DNA of 12,537 nt from contig NW_003135837.1 in assembly GCF_000003605.2 (NCBI RefSeq), positions 310,222 to 322,758 of the forward strand, written 5' to 3'. Shown here piece by piece: positions 1 to 7,256 of the stretch. The notes under the pieces are model-generated. The model did not search any database. It was not told the DNA's origin and saw only the letters and a list, made by a program, of their open reading frames with translations. This DNA is from Saccoglossus kowalevskii (Eukaryota; Hemichordata; Enteropneusta; Harrimaniidae). Within the stretch, counting starts at the first letter, position 1; every line of letters begins with the position of its first letter. The position numbers and the translations under genes are program-made.

Positions 1-59
1 GTAGGGTGTCAGATAAATGGGCACTGTAGTAATACGTCAATTATATTCCTTTTTTACAG

Positions 60-230
60 GAACCTCAAACCTCCCGTGATCCACAGGGACGTCCATCAAA
101 CGGTACACTTTTCCACATCTCACTAAAAATATCGCAGCGTGACTGGCTGATGTTTGCTAACAAACTTGGGTTTACTGAAATCGAAGTGGAAAAAATTAAA
201 AGATTGGCCCCAGATAGACCCAGGGATCAG
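60..230 (+). CDS. Death-domain gene, penultimate coding exon
   Basis: The exon is 171 nt (57 codons), phase 0 at both ends. The acceptor is a T-rich tract ending in TTTTTTACAG (AG at 58-59). The donor is GATCAG followed by GTATTG at 231. Only one frame is open; it encodes a polar linker (start EPQTSRDPQG) and the first half of the death domain, ending in RPRDQ. Confidence 0.86.
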
Positions 231-465
231 GTATTGAATGTAATTTAAATCGGAAAAATATAGTTTGCATTCCTAATTTTTGAATAATTAATATTGACCC
301 TTGATATTTTTTTAGGTGTTTGAGCTTCTTCAGCGATGGATTGCTCGTGATGGTATGATGGCAACCAATTCTACCCTTGAGGGCGCTCTAGTTGACAGTG
401 GAATGGCGGATGTTGCACACGCAATGCATGCTATGTCGAGAACGAGTCTTAACCGACCACTTTAA
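60..465 (+). CDS. Death-domain protein, 3' end (two last coding exons)
   Basis: This is the C-terminal end of a protein whose earlier exons lie left of the window. Two exons (60-230 and 316-465) join in phase 0 to give 106 residues ending at TAA 463-465. The joined sequence shows a death-domain pattern: DWLMFANKLGF, then EIEVEKIK, a Pro-containing turn, DQVFELLQRWIARDG, and a last helix with LEGALVDSGMADV. The order W, LGF, I, Q..LL..W..RDG, L..AL...GM.D matches the six-helix death-domain fold of the ankyrin/UNC5/NF-kB group, with ankyrin-type death domains the closest by eye. Such domains mediate homotypic protein-protein contacts in apoptosis, innate-immune or membrane-skeleton scaffolds. 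The domain is followed by only a short Arg/Ser/Asn tail, so it closes the protein. Which parent architecture it belongs to (ankyrin repeats, ZU5, kinase or other) cannot be decided from this window. Confidence 0.87.
316..465 (+). CDS. Death-domain gene, terminal coding exon
   Basis: The exon is 150 nt including the stop codon. The acceptor is TTTTTTTAG at 307-315. It continues in phase 0 as VFELLQRWIARDG, which completes the second half of the death domain, and ends in NRPL then TAA at 463-465. The 85-bp intron before it (231-315) is AT-rich with a clear polypyrimidine end. Confidence 0.86.
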   Translation: MFELLQRWIARDGMMATNSTLEGALVDSGMADVAHAMHAMSRTSLNRPL

Positions 466-758
466 CCTATAACAAAATCGTCAAGTTCACTGACCATTTT
501 CAACACTGTTGGCATTGGATTATCCAATATATTTATTATTCACTTGAAGCGGAGAGGTAATCGCCACTTGCGTAGGCGTGGGAATTAAGACCTAAGCGAC
601 GATGACAATACGCGCTAAAACCGCAAGGGCTCATGGGTAGACGCTTACAACGACACGTTAGGTATTGACTTAAAAGAGCGGGAGATGCGTTTTGCGTCAT
701 TTGTTTAATAATTCAGTATTAGTTCAATATTCATGATTTTTGTAATTCTCGAAATAAA
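466..758 (+). other. Putative 3' UTR of the death-domain gene with poly(A) signal
   Basis: No open frame continues after the stop. A canonical AATAAA at 753-758, in AT-rich sequence, is the first good poly(A) signal downstream and would give a 3' UTR of about 300 nt. The cleavage site is inferred, not seen. Confidence 0.5.
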
Positions 759-826
759 TTTCTTATTTTATTATCGTAATTAGCGTTTCTCCAAATACCG
801 TTCTAATTCTTGGGTTTATGATGCCG

Positions 827-915
827 GTTTGTCTAGGCAAGTTTGTAGACTTGTTTTTATTTTATTTTGAGATTACAATGACATTGGACTAGTTTGTCTA
901 GGCAAGTTTGTAGAC
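827..915 (+). repeat. 24-bp perfect direct repeat pair
   Basis: An identical 24-mer beginning GTTTGTCTAGGC and ending TTTGTAGAC occurs at 827-850 and 892-915, 65 bp apart, just past the probable 3' end of the death-domain gene. The intervening sequence is T-rich and not repeated. The unit also has internal similarity (GTTTGT occurs twice). Function unknown. Confidence 0.75.
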
Positions 916-1400
916 CACTTGATTTTGATTACTGTTTCTATGACTGGTTGAACAGTTTTCAACTGGCATACTGCAAATTGAATAGTATTTAAATATTTAT
1001 AAATTAACAGAAAACTACATCAACGGGTAATCAGAAACATGAACTCAAAGTATACTGACACTATATCTGTCATAAAGTCTATAAGATGAATAATAGAAAG
1101 ACACAAGGATGACTCAGAGTCAATTGAAGAGTATCAAGACCATCGTAACTCGGTTCAGTGTTTTCTATGTACATTGATTAAATGGAAACGCTTTTTTGCG
1201 AGTCGTAACATACACTGTGCTTATTTAGCCGTCCCTTCAAACCAAGATGACTTACAACATTATGAACACTAGCTCCTACTAATATATATTGATGTATCAT
1301 GTTGTAGTTAAGTTGAAAATACAACATCTTGTACATTACTTGTACATTCTTTTCCATTTGAAAAAAATGACTCGGAGAACAAAATCGACTTGTGTACAAA
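916..1400. other. Intergenic, no gene seen
   Basis: AT-rich sequence without conserved coding signal. A 101-codon minus-strand ORF across 1178-1483 runs into the foldback element and resembles no known protein, so it is treated as chance. Confidence 0.6.
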
Positions 1401-1404
1401 ACTC

Positions 1405-1537
1405 TTAAAGGGTGGCAGTCGTCGTGTCGCGTCCTGTTCGATATGGGACTCATAGCGACGTATACAACGCGTGTAAAATACATTGTTTATTTACATGAAA
1501 TTCGAACACGCGCTGCGCGACGACCACCGCGCTTTAA
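1405..1537. mobile_element. MITE-like foldback element, copy 1, TTAA-flanked
   Basis: TTAA at 1405-1408 and 1534-1537 flanks a 125-bp element with imperfect terminal inverted repeats. The left end reads AGGGTGGCAGTCGTCG. The right end, read on the opposite strand, is AGCGCGGTGGTCGTCG. The arms run about 36 bp inward to a shared GTTCGA motif, with an AT-rich loop between them. There is no coding capacity. A diverged second copy in the same orientation starts at 12421 and shares the interior (GTCCT, an ACTC/GTCCC segment, TATACAAC, ATTCGAACACG). TTAA duplications are typical of piggyBac-type transposases, so a non-autonomous piggyBac-like element is a reasonable inference. The arms are CpG-rich against an AT-rich background. 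Confidence 0.68.
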
Positions 1538-2740
1538 CTTAACGGTTACTTTCTATCACTACAGTTTTCTTATCTACTATAATATTTCAGTTCTCTACAC
1601 AGTCTTTTAAGTGTTGTGGCTTTCTGACAATATGGTCTGGTGGATTGTTTTCATAGGATGCTTTAACGTTGCTACTTGAATTTTCACGTGCACTTCCTTA
1701 ATGGATTGTGTGAAATGATGATTGACTGCTTGTTCATAAAATGCAGAGCAAAGCAGAGCTATTCAATTTGATATACATGTACATGTTTAAGCTAAATTTA
1801 CTTTTCTCATTAAGTTCTTTGCCGTGCTAGTTTTCCACCACACCACTGTTCGGGCGAAGATGCAATGTGCTCAAAACCTACAGATTTTCTTGAATTTCTC
1901 TGATGATTCCGAACAAATTTATTAGTCCATGACAAGCAAATTGCGCTTTGAGGTTTCAAATGACAGTTTTCGCTCTTATGTCTTCTAAGTAGCCAACCAC
2001 TCAGTAATAGTCAATTGTGACCAAATAAACTGATCAGTTGAGACTTTTGATAATGCTCGCCCTGGATCTACTAGTAATAGTGCGGCACTAGTTTTCTCTA
2101 TGCTGTCGCATTTCTACTGCATTTATATGAGTTCTCAGAATATATATTCTTTAAAATATCCACCCACGTCCAAGTTGCTATAATATGTACTGCATAAATT
2201 TGACCATGCTGTCTCGACGTACTTGTGCACTGGTTACTAATATATATTCATATCATCATGTCATAACTCAGTAGAAAAACAATAACTTGTTACATCGGCG
2301 TAGCATGGAGATTGCCCGCATCCTGTTTATTCGAACACACACACCAGATGTTTCATCAAGCATAAAATTAACCACGCAATTAGTCGTTTAATATAGTTTT
2401 TAACGAAGTGTACTAAATTAATTAATTAGCGATGTAGTCAACAGATGACTACGTATTTATGTCGTACAGCATAGAATAATTCCTATTCACGTGGGCTCTG
2501 CTGTTTATGTTGGAAATTTAAAAGTCTTGTAATGGGTCACGACTTTCTGAACTCTATATATGATATTTTTAGACCTCGTAATGTGTAGCTCGTATCGTGT
2601 GACCTATTTTGGAACTCAAACAATGAGCTGTTATCACCATAAGTAGAAAATGCCGGTATTCTAGGGATTGTTTACTGTCAGAATTGCACCGCATGATCGG
2701 GAACCGTTGCTATCTGGAAAACCTGACTAATTACATATAT
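1538..2740. other. Intergenic region upstream of the K2P gene, nothing recognised
   Basis: About 1.2 kb of AT-rich DNA with scattered TATATA and TTAATTAA runs and no credible ORF, RNA gene or tandem repeat. It presumably holds the promoter and any 5' UTR exon of the channel gene, but no specific element can be defended. In-frame TAA at 2741-2743 closes the channel reading frame upstream of its ATG. Confidence 0.5.
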
Positions 2741-2770
2741 TAATCATCTAAACGCAACCACCGAGTCGCA

Positions 2771-3170
2771 ATGGTCCAGGGCGGAAGTGGTCTTGCTCCC
2801 AATAATGCGGGATTGTGCGGGTGCTGCACGAAGCATTCCAAATTTCTGGGTAAACTTCGAACGAGTGTCATTCTTACAATTACGCTGCTTGTGTACCTCT
2901 TCATGGGGACGTTTATATTCCAAGTTATCGAAGGGGCAGGGACCAGCAACAAATTCTACGGTCGTGTTCCAGAGATACGAGACAACTTCACCGCTGAACT
3001 CACTCAATCATGCAACGTTCTGGGAGAAGCTAATTTTAGTGAAGTTGCTTCCAAACTTTTGAAGCGATTTGAAGATATTTTGCAGAAAGCAAGCGTAGGT
3101 CCGACGGGGGCCGAGCTCTGGTCATGGACATCAACATGTTTATTCTGTGTCTCTGTTATCACAACGATAG
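2771..3170 (+). CDS. K2P channel exon 1 (N-terminus, M1, cap, most of pore 1)
   Basis: The exon is 400 nt: 133 codons plus the first G of the next codon. It encodes the Cys-rich N-terminus, M1, the glycosylatable cap and pore helix 1 up to VITTI. The donor is ACGATAG followed by GTAAGC at 3171, a strong match to the consensus. The open frame runs on into the intron but loses all K2P similarity there, which confirms the exon end. Confidence 0.95.
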
Positions 3171-6100
3171 GTAAGCCCAATATATTCGCCCACCTTGTGA
3201 AATGTATTACGAATAGTATTAGAATATTAATTACTAGCAAATATTTTTTTTGAAAGACAGGTATATATACACATATAATTATTGCCACGCTATAATTAAC
3301 ATGAATCGGGGTATTTTATTATTATTATGCATGTCCCGAGGGCAGTTAACTGAATTTTACTGTGTTGTTTTATGTCATAATGTCCACAAAACCCGGATAA
3401 TTAGTTTATTAATGGAAACTATGTTCACCACTTCTCACACAAATAAGGGCACACCCTATTTCTACTGTTGAGCTATTCCCCATTGTTCTTTAGTGTGAAA
3501 ATGGATTAATTAAAATTATTAGTGATGTCTGAAATTTATCATTCAATTTTACTGCTATATGGATTCATATTCTGGAAATGTTTTCGAAATACACGTCTTT
3601 TTTTTTTAATTTGGAGTTTTCACTTAAATCGAATATTGAACATAATGAATGGCCACAAATGAGTAGACCTAAACTCACCAATTTACAACACGTCTATTGG
3701 TTATATTAGATCACAAATATTGTAATCTTTACTGTATGATAAATGGCATAATGGTAGCGTTAATGATGTCCGTCAATCATTGAGGAATCGCGTGTCCGAC
3801 TCTCATCGTCGGCTGTACACTTAAATAGCTAATAAAAAGAGGCATATTGTCGCTTGCTGGTTTGCGGCATTCAGTTTTTGGCACTTTACGAGCAGTCGAA
3901 GGGGATAACTGGAGATCTCACCCTCATTCCATATGCCATTTCATTTGCTCTGAAAATTCATTAATTGGAATCTTGAAGAATATTGAAAGCTGTCGTGGTA
4001 TGGAGACAGTAATAAATGAAATGTACTAACTAATAATAGAATTATACCACCTTATTTTCTATTATAGTTAATTATAAATAAAAATATGACCACCGTAAAA
4101 AATACCCCATATCAATACTGATATAGATGTTTATGAAAATATTATATATCAAATATTAAAATACAGCAACAACGTTGGTTTTTCACCAGAGAATAGATGA
4201 ATTTTGTTAGATTTGACAGATGGCAGCTCGTTTGAACAATGTTTATACTCTGATGCAGATATGCCATAAATAATAAAAATGTAAAAATTTCGACACATGT
4301 TGTTCAAGGCTAAACGTAATCAATCATTCACCGAAGCGTGGTCTACGTCGAACAGGTCAAATGTCAAGTATAATGGTTAATTTAATAGTCTACACCACCG
4401 TCACCACCACCATTAAAAATACTACTACCTTCATGGTCCAACTGCCAACACGACTACCACCGCCCACACCGTCGTCACGATTCCAACCACTAACGCTACC
4501 CCCCCCGTCATCACCATCAACAGAAACATAAACAACATCAACGACATCAAAAACAGCAATTAAAAGTTGCAACTACGACAAAAACAATGACTACAGTGAC
4601 GACGACATCAACAACACGAACCACAATGACGACGTCGACGAAAACAGCAATATTATTAAATGTTAGTATAGAAAGTAGCTTAGCTTTAGATAATATTGCC
4701 TCAATTTTCTAATTGTATACAGACCACTCTAACACAATATAATATGCATTTAAACACGAACAGATTGCAAAACTCAAAACAAAACAATATTTAATAATAA
4801 AACATAAATCCAATAATATCAATATTTGGAAAATTAAATCAATAAAATATTTCAATTTATTTAGTTATTTATGGCGAATTTTTAATTACAAACTCTAAAA
4901 TTAGATGAGATCTGCTCGCCTGTTTTACGACATATATAAAACATTCGCATAAAAAACAAGAGGTTTAGGTCATTTACGACATGCGCATGCTTACCTCACT
5001 ACTCACAAACGAATTGGGTGGATTACGTCATGCGCATGCTTACCTCACTACTCACAAATGAATTGGGTGGATTACGTCATGCGCATGCTTACCTCACTAC
5101 TCACAAGTGGATTGGGTAGATACGTCATGCGCATGCTTACCTCACTACTCAAATGAATTGGGTGGATTACGTCATGCGCATGCTTACCTCACTACTCACA
5201 AGTGGATTGGGTAGATTACGTCATGAGCAATTACCACAATTCGCCCACAATAAAATAAATAATACAGTGATCAAGTCATTTTAGATGTATTATGTGTATG
5301 TATGTGTCTTTATTTTTATCTCCAGGCTATGGTTACTTGGCACCCGTCACAGTTGGTGGGAGAGTTTTCTGTATGATGTATGCTTTGGTTGGGATACCCC
5401 TCAATTTGGCATTCCTCTCTTATGCTGGAGCCGTCGTCGCCATGCCGTTTCAATTCGTCATCGAAAGATGCATACAGCACATGTCAAAAACACACAATCA
5501 AGTTAAAAGACAGGTTAGCAATAGCTATATAACTAACCACCAAACAATTATGGAAATACCTGCCTCGTATGAGTATACAACAGATACTCAGAGTATCACA
5601 GGCATATCACGTGACTTCACCGGGACTGTGACGAACACACCATGTGAGAAAGATGCGACTTGTCAGAGGAAAGGTGCCGATGCACGTACTTGTACACACA
5701 CGGAAGGATACACGAATTGGAGTGCAATGAATACCATTGAAACTGAGAGTAGGGGAACAGAGAACGCTCATGACCAGCCATCTATGGATGAAACACCAGA
5801 AGGTGTTCAGGTTCAACTATCTACGGATGAAATACGTCAAGGTGTTCCGGATTTCTCAACACCCACAACAAACTGTGAAGACTTGAATAAAAGTGCGAGC
5901 CAGGGGAAAATCTACATTTTTCGGTGTAGGAAAATTGAATACAATTCCCCGAGAAACCTTATATTGGCGCTAACGGATGATGCTGATCAGAACAGTTCTG
6001 TGACTATTTCGCCATCAACAGATGAACAATCTTACCTCTTACTCATAACGAACCAGCCAGGCAAAACACCCCATACGCTACCAGATGCGATACATGAACA

Positions 6101-6599
6101 TAAAGTGTGTGATATTCAGTATTTTGATATAATATCTCACCAGACAGAAGCGGAAACTATGACAACAGAGGTCAGAAAATCATCTTCAAGTCAGATGTAC
6201 GTAAGGCAAGAAAGGATCGCTGCGCAAACATGCAGTAGCACTGAAGAAGAAAGCAGTGAGAGTTATAACAGCGTCCCAATCTCCCTTCTTGCAGTTATGC
6301 TTATTCTATATACATGTGTTGGTGCTGCAATATTTAGGCTCTATGAAGACTGGAGTTATTTTGATTCATTTTACTTCAGTGTCATTACTATAACAACCAT
6401 TGGGTTCGGCGATATGGTACCAACTTTGGAGTTCACTTCAGGCGAAAAACAACTAGGAGCTGCTTTGGTTATGGCGTACATAGTTATTGGTTTAGTTATT
6501 TTATCTGTTTGTTTTACGTTATCTGAAAAAAAACTCATAGCCAAAGTCAAAAAACTGCCGGGAAAGTGTAAGAAATGTAGTAAAGACTCCGATTTATAA
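2771..6599 (+). CDS. Two-pore-domain (K2P/KCNK) potassium channel, complete, two exons
   Basis: Joining 2771-3170 and 5326-6599 gives 557 residues. K2P channels are dimers in the plasma membrane that carry background (leak) K+ current. Domains in order: short N-terminus with a Cys cluster (C16, C18, C19); M1 about 33-53; extracellular cap about 54-115 with sequons N72 and N88 and the likely cap cysteine C81; pore 1 with filter TIGYG at 132-136; M2 about 146-172 with the family motif GIPL at 156-159; a cytoplasmic M2-M3 loop of about 275 residues (173-449); M3 about 450-470; pore 2 with TIGFGD at 491-496; M4 about 510-532; a 25-residue basic tail ending DSDL. The GYG/GFG pair, cap and GIPL motif make the family certain. 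M1 (GTFIFQVIEG) and the VFCMMYALVGIPLN stretch look most like the TALK/TWIK-type group, but the subfamily is unresolved. Most K2Ps are about 300-450 residues; the excess here is the M2-M3 loop, longer even than that of TRESK. The C-terminal S-D-L fits a class I PDZ ligand. The ATG has G at -3 and +4 and follows an in-frame stop at 2741. Confidence 0.96.
4391..4653. repeat. Degenerate ACC/ACA trinucleotide tract
   Basis: About 260 bp of degraded trinucleotide repeat. On the + strand it is rich in A and C and poor in G, with runs such as CACCACCGTCACCACCACC grading into AACA/CGACGACATC units. It sits in the channel intron. The 60-codon minus-strand Asp/Val/Gly ORF here is a by-product of the repeat. 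Confidence 0.8.
4654..4974. other. AT-rich intron spacer, nothing recognised
   Basis: A/T-dominated sequence with many TTTA and AATA runs between the trinucleotide tract and the minisatellite. It has no ORF or motif worth naming. Confidence 0.55.
4975..5234. repeat. 49-bp minisatellite, five units plus a partial sixth
   Basis: Units start (at TACG) at 4975, 5024, 5073, 5121, 5168 and 5217, with lengths 49, 49, 48, 47, 49 and a degraded remainder. Each begins TACGTCATGCGCATGC (TACGACATG in the first, TACGTCATGAGCA in the last), continues TTACCTCACTACTCA and ends near ATTGGGT. Two variants occur: AATGAATTGGGTGG-type (units 1, 2, 4) and AGTGGATTGGGTAG-type (units 3, 5). This suggests that a two-unit block (2-3) was duplicated to give 4-5. 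The array ends about 90 bp before the exon 2 acceptor. There are no spacers, so it is not CRISPR-like. Confidence 0.95.
5326..6599 (+). CDS. K2P channel exon 2 (GYG, M2, long loop, M3, pore 2, M4)
   Basis: The exon is 1274 nt, from the acceptor ATCTCCAG (AG at 5324-5325) to TAA at 6597-6599. It starts with GC, completing Gly134, then YGYLAP. It stays open throughout, including the long loop. The loop is rich in Ser, Thr, Glu and Asn, predicted disordered by composition. It contains a 13-residue tandem duplication (SMDETPEGV at about 286 and STDEIRQGV at about 299, also visible in the DNA at 5782 and 5821) and an acidic serine cluster SSTEEESSES just before M3. The open ORF begins upstream at 5292, but those residues are intron sequence. 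Confidence 0.95.
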
Positions 6600-6695
6600 T
6601 TTTAACTTTATTATTGAATTGATTTTATACACCACTGATTACATGACGATCTCCATATAGATAAATTACACTCTCAGACTGGGAGGCTTGAATAA

Positions 6696-6884
6696 TGCAC
6701 TCTGGGAGGTAAATTGGCAGGTATATTTGTATAAAGCATTCTGGGAGTTAAACTAGCAACCATATTTGTAAAATGGACTCTGGGAGGTAAACTGCCAGGT
6801 ATATTTGTATAATACACTTTGTTAAACTTGCGGCAAACACGTATAATGCACTCTGGGAGTTAAACTGACAGTCATATTTGTACA
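6696..6884. repeat. 39-bp minisatellite in the presumed K2P 3' UTR
   Basis: The marker TCTGGGAG recurs at 6701, 6740, 6779 and 6852, with a decayed unit at about 6818 that has lost the marker. Each unit reads roughly CTCTGGGAGGTAAACT, then a CAGG/CAGTC variable part, then ATATTTGTATAAT. The first three spacings are exactly 39 bp; the last two units together span 73 bp. A related stretch (ACTGGGAGG at about 6679) may be a further degraded unit. Confidence 0.88.
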
Positions 6885-7128
6885 AGCCGGTAGGCTGGTT
6901 GGCGATCCGCTCCACTAAAAAAACAAGCAATATGTTTTCTGCTGTTTATAGCAAAACTTGGCCCCGTATACGAAGTTCGCAAAAAACATTCAGTTTTTAG
7001 AAGTCACTTTACTTCATTACTAGGACGTATTCTGCCGTTTTGCGATAGTATTTCCTAGATTGAAGGCAGCATTTACAGTTCATTCTAAGTTCAAAGTTGC
7101 GTTGCGATTACGTTGATACAGTGCAACA

Positions 7129-7215
7129 ATGTCGGCGCCGGAGATCTCTTATACCAGTGTGCAGCGTAGCCAAAATAAAAAGCATGACTATTTGAACACA
7201 GCTATTACAAGACTG
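7129..7215 (+). CDS. Possible orphan first coding exon (doubtful)
   Basis: ATG at 7129 (A at -3, in-frame TGA at 7114) opens a frame MSAPEISYTSVQRSQNKKHD... of 29 codons up to a possible donor CTG followed by GTAGGA at 7216. Read through, it stops after 50 codons inside the 34-bp array. Local base composition (GTCGGCGCCGGAG) is much GC-richer than the surroundings, which is why it stands out. No + strand continuation was found downstream, where the opposite-strand HEI10 gene lies, and the protein is not recognised. It could be a real short exon, a decayed gene fragment, or chance. Confidence 0.2.
7174..7179 (+). terminator. Candidate poly(A) signal for the K2P gene
   Basis: AATAAA at 7174-7179, with another at 7225-7230 just before the 34-bp array, are the first canonical signals after the channel stop codon. 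Use would give a 3' UTR of about 0.6 kb containing the 39-bp minisatellite. A nearer variant TATAAA lies at 6730. Not provable from sequence alone, and at odds with the orphan exon idea. Confidence 0.3.
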
Positions 7216-7256
7216 GTAGGAGGTAATAAATTTAGGACGAAAGTATTCCAATTATT

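Larger units (their letters stand above)
3171..5325 (+). other. K2P channel intron 1 (phase 1, inside GYG codon)
   Basis: The intron is 2155 bp, from GTAAGC at 3171 to TTTTTATCTCCAG ending at 5325. Splicing joins G to GC and so rebuilds the first Gly of the pore-1 GYG. From 3171 to 4390 it is plain AT-rich sequence with no gene. The rest holds an ACC/ACA-rich tract (4391-4653), AT-rich sequence, and the 49-bp minisatellite (4975-5234). No other splice-competent coding exon was seen inside it. Confidence 0.92.

Noticed and set aside
1178-1610. ORFs of 101 codons (-) and 72 codons (+) around 1400
   Set aside because: They cross the foldback element, have no recognisable domain and no transcript signals.
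2318-2350. A possible third MITE copy (TTTATTCGAACACACAC)
   Set aside because: Only a short stretch matches the element interior. No terminal repeats or TTAA pair could be placed around it.
3847-4029. 60-codon + strand ORF in the channel intron
   Set aside because: It begins at a TTG rather than ATG, has no similarity to known families and no suitable splice sites.
4390-4572. Minus-strand Asp/Val/Gly-rich ORF
   Set aside because: Low-complexity translation of the ACC/ACA tract inside the channel intron; no splice or start context.
5285-5506. 73-codon ORF overlapping the start of channel exon 2 in another frame
   Set aside because: It is an out-of-frame shadow of the GYG-M2 coding sequence.
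5514-6294. A cryptic intron inside K2P exon 2 (donor CAG/GTTAGC at 5513/5514, acceptor CTTCTTGCAG at 6294)
   Set aside because: Both sites look usable, but the donor is phase 0 and the acceptor would resume at codon position 2. Splicing would break the frame and cut into M3. The frame is open across the whole stretch.
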